A stretch of DNA of 64,000 nt from Oligosphaera ethanolica (lineage in GTDB: Bacteria > Verrucomicrobiota > Lentisphaeria > Oligosphaerales > Oligosphaeraceae): contig NZ_JAUSVL010000001.1 of assembly GCF_030814695.1 (NCBI RefSeq), positions 2,020,227 to 2,084,226 of the forward strand, given 5' to 3'. Numbering within the stretch: the stretch's first letter is position 1; each line of letters begins with the position of its first letter. The translations under genes were made by a program, and so were the position numbers. The notes under the pieces are model-generated. The model worked only from the letters and a program-made list of their open reading frames with translations. It searched no databases and was not told where the DNA came from. Below are positions 53,419 to 63,680 of the stretch, piece by piece.

Positions 53419-54504
53419 ATGAGCTGGCATCTTCTCTATCTCATGGCATGGCTGGCGGCCGCGCTGCTCGGGTGGCTGGCGACTTGGTGTTGCCGCTGGC
53501 TGGCGCCGCGCTGGGGATTTGTGGACAAGCCCAAGAACGAGGCGCACAAGAACCACCGCCAGGCCACGCCGGTGCTGGGCGGTTTGGGCATGTGCCTGGC
53601 CTGGCTGGCCGTCATCGGCGGCGGTATCGTCGCCGTGAGAATCATGCCGGCCGTGATGGGCGAGGACATCCGGCGTTTTCTGCCTGGCATCGCCAGCGTG
53701 AAGGGCCCGTTGCTGGTGATCATGGCTGGATCGGTAGCCATCACCGCGCTGGGTATCCTCGACGACCGCAAGGCCATGAAGGCACTGCCAAAATTTCTTG
53801 GCCAGGCGCTGATTGCGGGGGTGACGGCGTGGCTTGGCGTGCGGGTGACCTGCCTGGGGCCCAATCCGGTGGTGAACTGGCTGGTGACGACGCTGTGGAT
53901 TATGACCGTCATCAACGCGCTCAATTTCTTTGACAACATGGACGGCCTGGCTGGCGGGACGGCGATGATCGCGGCGTTCTTTCTGCTCTTCATCGCGGCG
54001 ATACGTGGTCAGCACTTCGTGGCGATGCTGGCGGCGGTGACCAGCGGCGTCAGCGCGGGTTTTCTGCTGCACAATGCGCCGCCGGCGCGCATTTTCATGG
54101 GCGATGGCGGCAGCCACTTCCTCGGCTACGGTCTGGGCGTCATGGGTGCGCTGACGACCTTCTACGTGCCTGGCGAGAGCCCGACGCCGGCGCCGCTGCT
54201 GATTCCGCTGCTGGTGCTGCTGCTGCCCCTGTTTGACGCCGTGGCGGTGGTGTGCATCCGTCTGCGGGCGGGCCTGCCGATCTACGTCGGCGACAACCGG
54301 CACATATCGCATCGCTTTGTGCAGCTGGGATTGTCGCGGCCCTCGGCGGTGCTGCTGGTCTGCCTCTTGTGTTTCATTGGCGGCGCCGGTGCGCTGACGC
54401 TGTTGTGGCTGCCGCCGAGCGGCATCCTGCTGATCATGGCGCAGCTGGCGGCCATGCTGGCGGTGATATCCATTATTCAATTCAATCGCACGAAGGAGCA
54501 GTAG
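53419..54504 (+). CDS. MraY/WecA-family undecaprenyl-phosphate sugar-1-phosphate transferase
   Basis: The protein has 361 residues with about ten membrane segments. Characteristic motifs include RQATPVLGGLGMCLAW early on, ITALGILDDRKAMKALPK with the DD pair, NALNFFDNMDGLAGGTAM, FMGDGGSHFLG and DNRHISHRFVQLGLS, close to the WecA branch (GlcNAc-1-P or MurNAc-1-P transfer). It would start a cell-wall, O-antigen or other envelope glycan on undecaprenyl phosphate. WecA-like rather than MraY-like assignment rests on the NRHISHR motif and is moderate. The AAGGAG at its 3' end serves nadC. Confidence 0.85.
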   Translation: MSWHLLYLMAWLAAALLGWLATWCCRWLAPRWGFVDKPKNEAHKNHRQATPVLGGLGMCLAWLAVIGGGIVAVRIMPAVMGEDIRRFLPGIASVKGPLLVIMAGSVAITALGILDDRKAMKALPKFLGQALIAGVTAWLGVRVTCLGPNPVVNWLVTTLWIMTVINALNFFDNMDGLAGGTAMIAAFFLLFIAAIRGQHFVAMLAAVTSGVSAGFLLHNAPPARIFMGDGGSHFLGYGLGVMGALTTFYVPGESPTPAPLLIPLLVLLLPLFDAVAVVCIRLRAGLPIYVGDNRHISHRFVQLGLSRPSAVLLVCLLCFIGGAGALTLLWLPPSGILLIMAQLAAMLAVISIIQFNRTKEQ

Positions 54505-54506
54505 TC

Positions 54507-55358
54507 ATGCAGCTCAACGAAGCCCATTTGCAGAATTTCTGCCGGACGGCGCTGGCCGAGGACGTCGGCAGCGGCGACGCCACCACGCTGGCGGTAGTGC
54601 CGGAAGGCCTGGAGACCGAGGCGCATTTTGTCGCCCGCAAGGAATGCGTCTGCGCCGGCCTGCCCGTGGTGCGGGCGCTGTTTGGCGAGCTTGACCGCAA
54701 GCTGGTCTTCATGGAGTATGTCAAGGAGGGCGAGCTCTGTCCGCCCGGGACGCGCATGGCGACGGTGATTGGCAATGCCCGGGCGATCTTGACGGGCGAG
54801 CGGACCGCGTTGAACATCCTGCAGCGCCTCAGTGGCATCGCCACGCTAACGCGGCAGTACGTGCTGGCGCTTGACGACCCGCACACGAAGATACTCGACA
54901 CGCGCAAGACCACGCCGGGCATGCGCATGCTGGAAAAATACGCCGTGGTTACTGGCGGCGGCCAGAATCACCGCATCGGCCTCTACGATCGCATCATGAT
55001 CAAGGACAACCACCGCGAGATGGCCAAGTACGCCGGGCCGGACTCTATCGCCCGCGCCGTGCGCGCCTGCCGCGCCAAATACCCGCGTTTGGAAATCGAG
55101 GTCGAAGCCGACAGCATGGACGACGTCGCCGCAGCCGCAGACGCCGGCGTGGAGTATATTCTGCTGGACAACATGAGCGACGCCGAGATGGTCGAGGCCA
55201 TCAAGCTGGTGCGCGGCCGTGCGCGCCTGGAAGCCAGCGGCAATATCACCCTGGAGCGCCTGCCGCGGCTGCGCGGTATGGGCCTGGATTACATCAGTGT
55301 CGGCGCCCTGACCCACAGCGCGCCCGCAGTGGACATCGGCTTGGACATCATGAACTGA
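54507..55358 (+). CDS. nadC: Nicotinate-nucleotide pyrophosphorylase (carboxylating)
   Basis: The protein has 283 residues. The start is at 54507, two bases after the upstream stop (AAGGAG at 54493-54498); the frame extends 5' over the previous gene but that part is a shadow. ALAEDVGSGDATTLAVV, ERTALNILQRLSGIATLT, LDTRKTTPGMRMLEKYAVV and GGGQNHRIGLYDRIMIKD are NadC hallmarks. It converts quinolinate plus PRPP to nicotinate mononucleotide, CO2 and PPi in de novo NAD synthesis. nadA and nadB are not in this window. Confidence 0.93.
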   Translation: MQLNEAHLQNFCRTALAEDVGSGDATTLAVVPEGLETEAHFVARKECVCAGLPVVRALFGELDRKLVFMEYVKEGELCPPGTRMATVIGNARAILTGERTALNILQRLSGIATLTRQYVLALDDPHTKILDTRKTTPGMRMLEKYAVVTGGGQNHRIGLYDRIMIKDNHREMAKYAGPDSIARAVRACRAKYPRLEIEVEADSMDDVAAAADAGVEYILLDNMSDAEMVEAIKLVRGRARLEASGNITLERLPRLRGMGLDYISVGALTHSAPAVDIGLDIMN

Positions 55359-55435
55359 CAGGCAGTCGCGTGATGAGCCGCTGCGGCAATCGCGACCATC
55401 GGGCTATGCGGCAAAGACAAACGGAGGGTATTCGG

Positions 55436-56905
55436 ATGTGCACAAAACAGCGTTGGTATGGCTTGGTCATGTTGGCGGTAATAGCCTTGGGCATAACCAC
55501 CCACGGCAAGGACTTCATGGGCGACTGGCGCGGCACTCTCAAGGCGCCGGACGGCGCCACGCGCACGGTGTTCGCGCAAGTGATCAACTGGGGCAAAGGC
55601 GAGTACCAGGCGAACATCCTTGAGAGCATCTACACCCAGCCAGTGCCCGAGAAGCCCCTGCTGGTCCTGCGCGGCAAGCTCGACGGCCAGCGCGTGCAAT
55701 TCGGCGACAGCCAGGCGGCCATCGCCGCCGGCACCTTCCGCGGCGCGACGGCCATCGGTGAGCTGGATTTGCAGCCGTATCGCCTGGAATCGCCCACGCT
55801 CGGGCTGGCCGCGCCGGCCGGGGCGGAAATGATCATCGGTGGCGACAAAGGCCTGATCGGTCTGCGCAGTCCCCGTCGCGCCGGCGGGGTCGTCGACCTC
55901 AACAAGAGCCTGGCAAAAAGCGCGAACTGCGCTGCGTATCTGCGCAACAGTCTGATCGTCGACGCGCCCTGCCAGGCGCTGTTGCGCTGCGGCAGCGACG
56001 ACGGCATCGTGGTCTTTCTCAACGGCGAAAAAGTGTACGAAAAAGCCGTGCCGCGGCCGTTGACGGCGGACGAAGACCGCGTTGAGCTGTCACTGCGCGC
56101 CGGCGAGAACGTCTTGATGCTGAAAGTGCTGCAGGGTGGCGGCGACTGGTCGGCGCAAGCGCGCGTGGTTGATCTGCAGGGCCGGCCGCTGGCCGGGCTG
56201 CGTTATCGTCTACAGCCGGAAGGCGTGCCGATGGCGTCGGACGGCGCGATCCTCGCCTGGGACGTCTCCGGCCCCTATACGCAGGCCGGCAAGAGCGGCA
56301 TGGCGTTGGCGGTGCAGGCTTTTGCGCCGGAGAGCGACCCGGCGGGAGCGACCTGGCAGCTGGTGGAGAACCGCCAGCCCAGCGGCGAGCGCTGGAAGCT
56401 CTTGGACGACGGCACGATTGAGTTGCTCCCCAAGGGCGGCAGCATGGTCAGCAACTATGAATTCGGCGATGGCACGTTACACGTGGAATTCCGCACACCG
56501 GTCATGTTTGAAGCGCGCGGCCAGGGCCGCGGCAACAGCGGCGTCTATCTGCAGGGCCGCTACGAAATACAGGTACTAGACAGCTATGGCCTCGCCGGCA
56601 AGGACAACGAATGCGGGGGCATCTACCAGCTGGGCAAGCCGCTGGTAAACATGTGCCTGCCGCCCGGACAGTGGCAGACCTACGATGTGGATTTCACCGC
56701 GCCGCGCTTTGACGCCGATGGCAACAAGACAGCCAACGCGATGGTGACGGTCCGCCATAATGGCGTGCTGATTCACGACCGCCTGGAACTGCCGAAGGCC
56801 ACCGGCGGCGCCATGGGCAAAGAAGCCGCCAAGGGCCCGCTGGCGCTGCAGGACCACGGCAATCCCGTGCAATTCCGCAACGTGTGGTTCCTCCCCAAGC
56901 CGTGA
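55436..56905 (+). CDS. Secreted DUF1080 (3-keto-disaccharide hydrolase-like) protein
   Basis: The protein has 489 residues from the ATG at 55436, after GGAGGG; a signal peptide follows ([18 protein letters not shown]). The middle part ([19 protein letters not shown], then [18 protein letters not shown]) resembles a PA14-like or carbohydrate-binding fold. The C-terminal about 190 residues fit DUF1080 / 3-keto-disaccharide hydrolase: [34 protein letters not shown] and [14 protein letters not shown]. Such proteins are abundant in Planctomycetes, Lentisphaerae and Verrucomicrobia and are linked to glycan breakdown. It is likely periplasmic or surface-exposed. The substrate is unknown. Confidence 0.85.
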   Translation: MCTKQRWYGLVMLAVIALGITTHGKDFMGDWRGTLKAPDGATRTVFAQVINWGKGEYQANILESIYTQPVPEKPLLVLRGKLDGQRVQFGDSQAAIAAGTFRGATAIGELDLQPYRLESPTLGLAAPAGAEMIIGGDKGLIGLRSPRRAGGVVDLNKSLAKSANCAAYLRNSLIVDAPCQALLRCGSDDGIVVFLNGEKVYEKAVPRPLTADEDRVELSLRAGENVLMLKVLQGGGDWSAQARVVDLQGRPLAGLRYRLQPEGVPMASDGAILAWDVSGPYTQAGKSGMALAVQAFAPESDPAGATWQLVENRQPSGERWKLLDDGTIELLPKGGSMVSNYEFGDGTLHVEFRTPVMFEARGQGRGNSGVYLQGRYEIQVLDSYGLAGKDNECGGIYQLGKPLVNMCLPPGQWQTYDVDFTAPRFDADGNKTANAMVTVRHNGVLIHDRLELPKATGGAMGKEAAKGPLALQDHGNPVQFRNVWFLPKP

Positions 56906-56993
56906 TTTTTTTCGCGCCGCGCCTTCCTGGGCCGCGCGCGGGCGCCAAGCAATCCGTGATAGACAACCAGCAACAGCCGCAGGACAACGCAGT

Positions 56994-58757
56994 ATGAAAT
57001 TGGATCCGACCAAATTTGCCGACTGGCAGATCGCTGAAGCCGCTGAAGCGGACATGAAGAGCGTCGCTCAGCTCGCCGCCGAGCTGGGCCTGCATGACGA
57101 CGAAGTCATACCCATCGGGCGGCAGCTGGCGAAAATAGACCAGCGGCGCCTGCGCGAACGCCTGGCGAACAGCCCCCGCGGCAAGTACATCAACGTGTCG
57201 GCAATCACGCCCACGCCGCTCGGCGAGGGCAAGACCACCACGACGATCGGGCTGGTACAAGCGCTTGGGCGCCGCGGCCACTGCGTCACTGGCGCCATCC
57301 GCCAGCCCAGCGGCGGCCCGACGTTCAACATCAAGGGCTCCGCCGCTGGCGGCGGTCTGGCGCAGTGCATTCCCCTGACGCCCTTTTCCATGGGCCTGAC
57401 TGGCGACATCGACCGTATCGTCAACGCGCACAATCTCTCGATGGTGGCCCTGACGGCGCGGATGCAGCACGAGCAAAACTACGACGACGCGGCCCTGGCC
57501 AAGCGCAATCTGCGCCGGCTGGACATTGATCCGGCGCGGGTGCAGAGCCGCTGGGTGATGGACTTCTGCGCGCAGTCCCTGCGCAATATCACCATCGGCA
57601 AGGGCGGCAAGATGGACGGCTACGAGATGGACTCGGGCTTTGCCATCGCGGTGTCCAGCGAACTGATGGCGATTCTGGCGGTGGCGGACAGCCTCGCGGA
57701 CATGCGTGAGCGCATTGGCCGCATGGTCATGGCCAACAACCGCTCGGGGCGGCCGGTAACGACCAGCGACCTCGAAGTCGCCGGCGCCATGTGCGCCTGG
57801 ATGGTCGATGCGCTGGACCCCACGCTCGCGCAGACTCTTGAAGGCCAGCCCATGCTCGTCCACGCGGGCCCCTTCGCCAATATCGCCATCGGGCAAAGCT
57901 CGGTCATCGCCGACAAGATCGGCACGCGCCTCAGCGACTACCACGTCACCGAAAGCGGCTTTGGCGCCGACATAGGCTACGAGAAATTCTGGAATCTGAA
58001 GTGCCGTTACTCCGGCCTGACGCCGGACGCGGTGGTGATTGTGGCGACGATTCGGGCTCTGAAGATGCACGGCGGCGGCCCGGAGGTCAAGCCCGGCTTG
58101 AAGCTGGACGACGTGTACACCAGGGAGAATCTGTGCCTGCTGGAGCAGGGCTGCGAGAATCTCCTGGCCCATATTGAGACGGTGCAGAAAAGCGGTGTGC
58201 GGCCGGTGGTATGCATCAACAGCTTCTACACGGACACGGCGGCGGAAGTCGCCCTGGTGAAGCGCCTGGCTGAGCAAGCAGGCGCCTACGCGGCGCGTTC
58301 GGAGCACTGGCTGAAGGGCGGCGAAGGCGCGCAGGAACTGGCCGAGGCCGTCGAGGCGGCCGCCGCCGAGCCCAACGACTTCCATTTTCTCTACGACCTC
58401 GACCTGCCGCTGCGGGACCGCATTGATCGCATTGCCCGCGAAGTGTATGGCGCCGACGGCGTCGAGTTCCTGCCGGCTGCCGAGGAGAAACTGCAGGCGC
58501 TGGCGGCTGACCCGGCGAGCAAGGCCCTGGGCACTTGCATGGTCAAGACGCATCTGAGTCTGTCCCACGACCCGGCGCGCAAAGGCCGCCCCCGTGGCTG
58601 GACGCTGCCGGTGCGCGACATCCTCATCTATCAAGGCGCGGGTTTCGTGGTGCCTGTCGCCGGCGATATCAAACTTATGCCCGGGACGGGATCGGACCCG
58701 GGTTTCCGCCGCATTGACGTCGATACCGAAACCGGCCGCGTCCATGGGCTTTTCTAG
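56994..58757 (+). CDS. fhs: Formate-tetrahydrofolate ligase
   Basis: The protein has 587 residues, slightly longer than the usual 555. P-loop [15 protein letters not shown] at residues 72-86; [20 protein letters not shown] and [14 protein letters not shown] are strongly conserved. It makes 10-formyl-THF from formate and THF with ATP, feeding one-carbon metabolism. An internal segment ([20 protein letters not shown]) is normal. It is a plain stand-alone gene 88 nt after the DUF1080 gene; its stop TAG is at 58755-58757. Confidence 0.93.
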   Translation: MKLDPTKFADWQIAEAAEADMKSVAQLAAELGLHDDEVIPIGRQLAKIDQRRLRERLANSPRGKYINVSAITPTPLGEGKTTTTIGLVQALGRRGHCVTGAIRQPSGGPTFNIKGSAAGGGLAQCIPLTPFSMGLTGDIDRIVNAHNLSMVALTARMQHEQNYDDAALAKRNLRRLDIDPARVQSRWVMDFCAQSLRNITIGKGGKMDGYEMDSGFAIAVSSELMAILAVADSLADMRERIGRMVMANNRSGRPVTTSDLEVAGAMCAWMVDALDPTLAQTLEGQPMLVHAGPFANIAIGQSSVIADKIGTRLSDYHVTESGFGADIGYEKFWNLKCRYSGLTPDAVVIVATIRALKMHGGGPEVKPGLKLDDVYTRENLCLLEQGCENLLAHIETVQKSGVRPVVCINSFYTDTAAEVALVKRLAEQAGAYAARSEHWLKGGEGAQELAEAVEAAAAEPNDFHFLYDLDLPLRDRIDRIAREVYGADGVEFLPAAEEKLQALAADPASKALGTCMVKTHLSLSHDPARKGRPRGWTLPVRDILIYQGAGFVVPVAGDIKLMPGTGSDPGFRRIDVDTETGRVHGLF

Positions 58758-58791
58758 ACCGCAACGTAGTAGCAGAGAAAGTGTAAGAGAC

Positions 58792-59505
58792 ATGAGCGAG
58801 AAGAATGGCCAGACTGCCGGCGTCATGGTGGGCGCTGACGAGCGCCTGCGTTTGGAGCAACTGGCAAAATTATTTCACCGCAGTCGCGCCGAAGAGGTGG
58901 CCAACGGCATCAGCCACATGGTCGGGATTATCTTCGGCATTGTGGCTCTGACCCTAATGTGCGTCTATTCGGCCCTGCACGGCAATGCCTGGCATGTGAC
59001 CAGCTGCGCCATCTACGGAGCGACGATCATCCTGCTCTACAAGAGCTCCATGATGTACCATCTGGTCAAGGGCCTGAAGGCCAAGCGCGTTTGGCAGATT
59101 TTCGACCACAGTACGATTTTTCTCTTGATTGCGGGCACCTACACGCCCTACGCGCTGGTGACGCTACACGGCCCCACTGGCTGGTGGATGTTCGGAATCG
59201 TGTGGGGCCTGGCGGCGCTGGGCATATTCTTCGAGGTGGCAGTGCCGCGCTGGGCGACCTACGCGTCGCTGCCGATTTACCTCCTGATGGGCTGGCTGAT
59301 CGTCTTCGCTTTTGGCGCCATTCGGGCGAGCCTGCCCTATGGGGGGCTGGTGATGCTGATTGTTGGCGGGGTGGTGTACACCGTCGGCGTCATCTTCTAC
59401 TGCTTGGATAAGGTGCCCTACATGCACACCGTCTGGCATCTCTTCGTCCTGGGTGGCACCGTCTGCCACTGGGTCAGCATCATGTTCTACGTCATTCCCC
59501 AATAG
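58792..59505 (+). CDS. Hemolysin III / PAQR-like membrane protein (YqfA-type)
   Basis: The protein has 237 residues. The start is at 58792; the frame runs back over the fhs end but has no homology there. It has seven membrane segments; the motifs EEVANGISHMVGIIFG (helix 1), SSMMYHLVKG, IFDHSTIFLLIAGTYTPY and MHTVWHLFVLGGTVCHW are the conserved His-containing elements of hemolysin III/PAQR proteins, whose histidines bind zinc. Actual function in bacteria is uncertain despite the name. The N-terminal 30 residues are a polar extension. Confidence 0.87.
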   Translation: MSEKNGQTAGVMVGADERLRLEQLAKLFHRSRAEEVANGISHMVGIIFGIVALTLMCVYSALHGNAWHVTSCAIYGATIILLYKSSMMYHLVKGLKAKRVWQIFDHSTIFLLIAGTYTPYALVTLHGPTGWWMFGIVWGLAALGIFFEVAVPRWATYASLPIYLLMGWLIVFAFGAIRASLPYGGLVMLIVGGVVYTVGVIFYCLDKVPYMHTVWHLFVLGGTVCHWVSIMFYVIPQ

Positions 59506-59559
59506 GCCAGCGGCAACCAGCAGCGGCGGCAGCGCCCGCCGCGCGCCACGATTGATTCG

Positions 59560-60351
59560 ATGTTAAACAAACGCCACAGCAAGCTCTTGACCAATCTGCA
59601 GACACGGCACGGCCGCAAGAAAAGCGACGCGTTCATTGCCGAAGGCTGGCGTTGCTGCGAAGAAGCGCTGCGGCGGCGTCCCGAGTGGCTGGAGGCGCTG
59701 TTCTGCAGCGCCGGCGCGCAGCAGTCGCCGCGCTGGCCGGCCATGGCGGCGCTGGCGGTGGCGGCGGGCTGCGAGCCGGAAATGTTGTCCGAGCAGGACT
59801 TCGCGGCGCTGACGGACACCGAGAATCCCCAGGGGCTGCTCTGCGTGCTGAGGCGTGTGGAATGCGCCCTGCCCCAGGCCCTGGCCGATCCCTTCTGTCT
59901 CATCCTCGACCGCGTCTGCGAACCGGGCAATCTGGGCAGCATCCTGCGCACGGCCTGGGCCGTCGGTCTACGCAGCGTGTGGCTGATCAAGGGCTGCGCC
60001 GACCCCTATGCGCCGAAGGTGGTGCGAGCGGGCATGGGCGCGCAATTCGCCCTGGACCTGCCGGTATTTGACGACCTGGCGGCGGCGGCGGCGCACCTGC
60101 GACAGCTCGGTGGCAGTGGCCTGTGGTGCACGCTGCCGGCAGCGGACACGACGCTGTTTGCGGACGCCTTCGACCTGCGCGGCTGCGGGCTGGTCATCGG
60201 CAACGAAGCCAATGGCATCAGCCACCCCGAGCTCGGCCGGGGAGTGACCATACCCATGCCCGGACACGCGGAGTCCATCAATGCCGCGCAGGCCGCGACG
60301 GTGTTCCTCTTCGAAGCCGTGCGGCGCGGTTTGTTTACCAGCAATCCCTGA
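59560..60351 (+). CDS. SpoU/TrmH-family RNA 2'-O-methyltransferase
   Basis: The protein has 263 residues. An N-terminal substrate-binding domain (KLLTNLQTRHGRKKSDAFI, then AEGWRCCEEAL) precedes the knotted SPOUT domain, with motif 1 LDRVCEPGNLGSILRTA, motif 2 LVIGNEANGIS and motif 3 IPMPGHAESINAAQAATVF. It methylates ribose in tRNA or rRNA using SAM. I cannot decide between TrmH-, RlmB- and TsnR-like targets. It is followed 24 nt later by proC. Confidence 0.88.
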   Translation: MLNKRHSKLLTNLQTRHGRKKSDAFIAEGWRCCEEALRRRPEWLEALFCSAGAQQSPRWPAMAALAVAAGCEPEMLSEQDFAALTDTENPQGLLCVLRRVECALPQALADPFCLILDRVCEPGNLGSILRTAWAVGLRSVWLIKGCADPYAPKVVRAGMGAQFALDLPVFDDLAAAAAHLRQLGGSGLWCTLPAADTTLFADAFDLRGCGLVIGNEANGISHPELGRGVTIPMPGHAESINAAQAATVFLFEAVRRGLFTSNP

Positions 60352-60375
60352 GCAACAACAAAGGACGACGGACAC

Positions 60376-61170
60376 ATGAAGATGCTATTTATCGGCGCCG
60401 GAAAAATGGCCACGGCTCTGGCCACGGGCATTGTCAAGAATGAGCTGCTGCCGGTGTCGGATCTGCTTGCCTGCGATATCTCCGCGACGGCGCGACAGGC
60501 CTTCACGGCGGCGACGGGTGTGCGTTGCGAGGCGCCGTCGCAGGCGCTGGTTACGGACGCCGACGTGCTGCTGCTGGCGGTGAAGCCGCAGCTGGCGGCG
60601 GCGGTCGCGGCGGAGCTCATGCCCATTCGGCCGGGCGCGCTGGTAATATCAATCTGCGCGGGCATTGGCATCAACAAGCTGCAGCAATGGTTCGGCACGG
60701 GCAACATCATTCGCGTGATGCCGAATACGCCACTGATGGTCGGCAAAGGCGCCAGCGCCTACGCGCTTGGGCCCGACGCCGACGCCGCGGCAGCGGCCCT
60801 CGCCGGACGTATCCTGGGCGCGCTGGGACTGGCCCGGCAGGTGGACGAAGCCCTGCTGGATGCCGTCACCGCCCTGAGCGGCAGCGGCCCGGCTTATGTC
60901 TTCGAAATGGCCAAGGCCATGGCCGCCGCCGGCGAAGAAGCCGGACTGCCCGCCACTCTGTCACTGGACCTGACTATTCAGACCATCGCCGGCGCCGCCG
61001 AAATGCTCGCCCGCCGCCTTGGCACACCCGATGAACTGCGCGATGCCGTGACCTCGCCCAACGGCACCACCGCCGCCGGCCTGACCGTCATGGCGCAACA
61101 CGAGTTCCGCGCCATGATGCGCGATGTCGTCACCGCCGCCCGCAAACGCTCCGCCGAACTCGGACGCTAG
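60376..61170 (+). CDS. proC: Pyrroline-5-carboxylate reductase
   Basis: The protein has 264 residues, a normal length. MLFIGAGKMATALATGIV is the NAD(P)-binding start, VLLLAVKPQ a Rossmann element, VMPNTPLMVGKGASAYALG and the C-terminal ALSGSGPAYVFEMAKAM plus TSPNGTTAAGL are the ProC signature. It makes proline from P5C with NAD(P)H. proA and proB are not in the window. Confidence 0.93.
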   Translation: MKMLFIGAGKMATALATGIVKNELLPVSDLLACDISATARQAFTAATGVRCEAPSQALVTDADVLLLAVKPQLAAAVAAELMPIRPGALVISICAGIGINKLQQWFGTGNIIRVMPNTPLMVGKGASAYALGPDADAAAAALAGRILGALGLARQVDEALLDAVTALSGSGPAYVFEMAKAMAAAGEEAGLPATLSLDLTIQTIAGAAEMLARRLGTPDELRDAVTSPNGTTAAGLTVMAQHEFRAMMRDVVTAARKRSAELGR

Positions 61171-61581
61171 ACGGCGCGGGCAGGAGCTGTTTTATCCACA
61201 GATTACGCAGATTCACGCTGATTATTTTTGGGGGGAAGGTTTTTCTTCGCGGGCGGATCAAGCGGGTCTCCTGTCTTTTGTCGCGGACGGATCGGACGGA
61301 TCCGACGGATCGGACGGATCGTCGACTTGATCGGTCCGATTGTCTTTCTTGTTGTCGCGGGCAGATCGGACTGATCCGACGGATCGGACGGATCGTCGAC
61401 TTGATCGGTCCGATCGGTCTGATCGGTCCGATGATCGGTCCGATGACCGGTCGGCGCGCCCTCTCCGCAAAAATCCGTTTTGTTGTTGGTCACGCCATGG
61501 TTGCATTGTGCTATATTACGAGTTTTATGATTTTCGTATGCCTGAGTGCAGGCTCACCTGCCGGGCAAAAGGTCACAAGCA
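61171..61581. other. Intergenic between proC and metX
   Basis: Contains a remnant of the widespread ATCCACAGATTACGCAGATT-type repeat near 61194, then the GATCGGAC-rich phased array. I see no clear SAM-sensing riboswitch; AAAGG at 61568-61572 is the ribosome site for metX. Confidence 0.5.
61284..61450. repeat. GATCGGAC phased palindromic array (tract 4)
   Basis: CGGAC/GATCC words recur at 9-10 bp (61285, 61294, 61303, 61312 and onward). A block with CGACGGATCGGACGGATC and GTCGACTTGATCGGTCCG occurs twice, about 80 bp apart. It is rich in GATC and GTCGAC palindromes and, like tracts 1-3, built on a GGAC/GTCC word. Confidence 0.75.
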
Positions 61582-62895
61582 ATGGAGAAGACGACCTTCA
61601 GCAGCACCCCCAAACGCACCGAGAAAAGCTCCAATGCCGCAGCTAACAAGCCAACGCCAAGCGCCAAACGCAAGGCCTATGACGCGCCGGACAGTCTTCG
61701 TTCTGTCGGCATGACCCGGCCTAAGCAGCTGGTCTTGGCGGATGAGAAGCATCCCTTCCGGCTTGACAGCGGCAAGTTCCTTGCGCCCATGACGGTCGAA
61801 TACGAGACCTACGGCGAACTCAATCCCGATCACAGCAACGCCATCCTGATTACCCACGCATTGTCGGGCGATGCGCACGTCGCCGGCTGGGACGCGGCGG
61901 CATCGAGCAGCTTCCGGCCCTGGCGTCAGAAACGCCCGGGGTGGTGGGACGACGTGGTCGGGCCGACCAAGGCCATTGACACCAACCGCTTCTTTGTCAT
62001 CTGTGCCAATGTGCTCGGCAGCTGTTACGGCACCACCGGCCCGAGCAGCAGCAATCCCGCGACTGGCAGGCCCTACGGCTTGGATTTCCCGATTGTGACC
62101 GTTGGCGACTGGGTGCGCATGGAAGCGCTGCTGCTGGACAAGCTCGGCATCTGCCAGCTTTACGCCGTCTGCGGCGGTTCCCTCGGCGGCCAGCAGGCCC
62201 TCGAATGGGCCCTGGCCTTTCCCGACCGCGTGCTCAAGTGCATCGTCCTGGCATCGGGGCCGAAACTGCCCGCGCAGGGCCTGGGCTTCAACGCCGTCGG
62301 CCGCCACGCCATCATGCACGATGGCAATTTCAATAATGGCAACTACTACGACAAGGGGCGCAAGCCGCCGCACGAAGGCCTCATTGCCGCGCGCATGCTC
62401 GCGCACATCACCTACCTGTCCGGCCAAGGCATGGATACCAAGTTCGGCCGCCGCGTGCAGAATGAGCACACGGAACAGGGCGGTTTCAACGCCGAATTCG
62501 CGGTCGAGAGCTATCTGAATTATCAAGGCCGGTCCTTTGTGGAGCGTTTTGACGCGAACAGCTACCTGTACATCACCCGCGCCATGGATTACTACGACGC
62601 GGCGGCGCTGTGGGGCGACGGCGATCTGGTCAATGCCTGTTCGCGCATTCGCGCCGAGGTCATGGTGGTGTCCTTCTCCTCCGATTGGCTGTACCCGCCG
62701 GAAGAAAGCAAGACTTTCGTATCAGCGCTGATGCAGAATCGCATACCCGTGACTTATGTGAAAGTCAAGAGTAACTACGGCCATGACGCATTCCTGGTCG
62801 AAGCGGACAAAGTCGGCCAGCTGCTACGCGCATTCCTCCTCTCGCCGACCATCGCCAGACGACTCGCCGACCAGGGCAAAGGAGGCACGCCATGA
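61582..62895 (+). CDS. metX: Homoserine O-acetyltransferase
   Basis: The protein has 437 residues from the ATG at 61582, preceded by AAAGG; an in-frame ATG at 61546 has no site. An N-terminal polar extension of about 40 residues (SSTPKRTEKSSNAAANKP) precedes the alpha/beta-hydrolase: ITHALSGDAHVAGWDA, CGGSLGGQQALEWALAF with the nucleophile Ser, VSFSSDWLYPPEE with the Asp, and NYGHDAFLVE with the His. It acetylates homoserine with acetyl-CoA for methionine synthesis. It overlaps metW by ATGA, the classic metX-metW pair. Confidence 0.92.
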   Translation: MEKTTFSSTPKRTEKSSNAAANKPTPSAKRKAYDAPDSLRSVGMTRPKQLVLADEKHPFRLDSGKFLAPMTVEYETYGELNPDHSNAILITHALSGDAHVAGWDAAASSSFRPWRQKRPGWWDDVVGPTKAIDTNRFFVICANVLGSCYGTTGPSSSNPATGRPYGLDFPIVTVGDWVRMEALLLDKLGICQLYAVCGGSLGGQQALEWALAFPDRVLKCIVLASGPKLPAQGLGFNAVGRHAIMHDGNFNNGNYYDKGRKPPHEGLIAARMLAHITYLSGQGMDTKFGRRVQNEHTEQGGFNAEFAVESYLNYQGRSFVERFDANSYLYITRAMDYYDAAALWGDGDLVNACSRIRAEVMVVSFSSDWLYPPEESKTFVSALMQNRIPVTYVKVKSNYGHDAFLVEADKVGQLLRAFLLSPTIARRLADQGKGGTP

Positions 62896-63680
62896 TCAAA
62901 AAACGTCAGTCATTGGATATCCTGCCGGGATTTGAAGATTTCCTCCGGCAGATCGGCGTCAGTTCTTTTGACAGCGATTTTGACGAGCTGCTCAAGCAGG
63001 CTCAGAATACCATGCAGGCCCAGCAGAGCAAGGGCAGCTATGAAAACCACGCGCCGCATCGTTGGGAAGACCCGATCATCGCCAAGATCGTCCAGCCTGG
63101 CGAAACCGTCATTGACCTGGGTTGCGGCGATGGCGAATTGCTGGTGCGACTGGTCTACGAGCGCAACGCCCGCGTGCAGGGCGTAGAAACCAACGAAGAC
63201 GCCGTCGTCCGCTGCATCGAGCGCGGCATGCCCGTCTGCCATGAAGACTTGTATCACATTCTGAGCGTCGTCCCAGACCAGAGTTTCAGCTACGCCGTGC
63301 TTGAACAGACCCTGCAGACCCTGCAGGAGCCACTGCAGGTGCTCGACGGCATGCTCCGGGTCGCCAAGCGCTCGTTTGTGTCCTTCCCCAACTTTGCCCA
63401 CTGGAGCGTGCGTCTGGCCTTCAGTCTTGGCGGGCGCATGCCCGTGACCAGCGCGTTGCCGCACGAGTGGTACAACACCCCGAATATCCACCTCTGCAGC
63501 ATCACGGACTTTCTCGACTGGGTGAACAAAGCCAACGTGCGCATCTGCCAGGCATGGGTGCTCGTGGAAGGCAAGGTCGAGGAATTTGGCCAGCCCAATC
63601 ACAATATCAGCGCCGAACAAGCGATGTTCGTCATCGAACGCAAAACCGACGCCGACGGCCACGCCGGCAAGAAGCCATGA
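62892..63680 (+). CDS. metW: Methionine biosynthesis protein MetW
   Basis: The protein has 262 residues with a class I SAM methyltransferase-like fold: VIDLGCGDGELLVRLV, VQGVETNEDAVVRCIERG and DQSFSYAVLEQTLQTLQEP. It also shows SFPNFAHWSVRLAFSLGGR and PHEWYNTPNIHLCSITDF, both specific to MetW. The N-terminal about 60 residues (LDILPGFEDFLRQIG) are an extension compared with the short MetW of proteobacteria. It works with MetX, though its exact reaction is unclear. It overlaps metX and lpxB. Confidence 0.9.
   Translation: MIKKRQSLDILPGFEDFLRQIGVSSFDSDFDELLKQAQNTMQAQQSKGSYENHAPHRWEDPIIAKIVQPGETVIDLGCGDGELLVRLVYERNARVQGVETNEDAVVRCIERGMPVCHEDLYHILSVVPDQSFSYAVLEQTLQTLQEPLQVLDGMLRVAKRSFVSFPNFAHWSVRLAFSLGGRMPVTSALPHEWYNTPNIHLCSITDFLDWVNKANVRICQAWVLVEGKVEEFGQPNHNISAEQAMFVIERKTDADGHAGKKP

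Noticed and set aside
54252-54506. An 85-codon N-terminal extension of NadC
   Set aside because: It overlaps the end of the upstream membrane transferase gene in another frame, and a good ribosome site fits the start at 54507.
61171-61581. SAM riboswitch upstream of metX
   Set aside because: The leader is dominated by GATCGGAC repeats; I could not find the conserved SAM-I or SAM-II core elements by eye.
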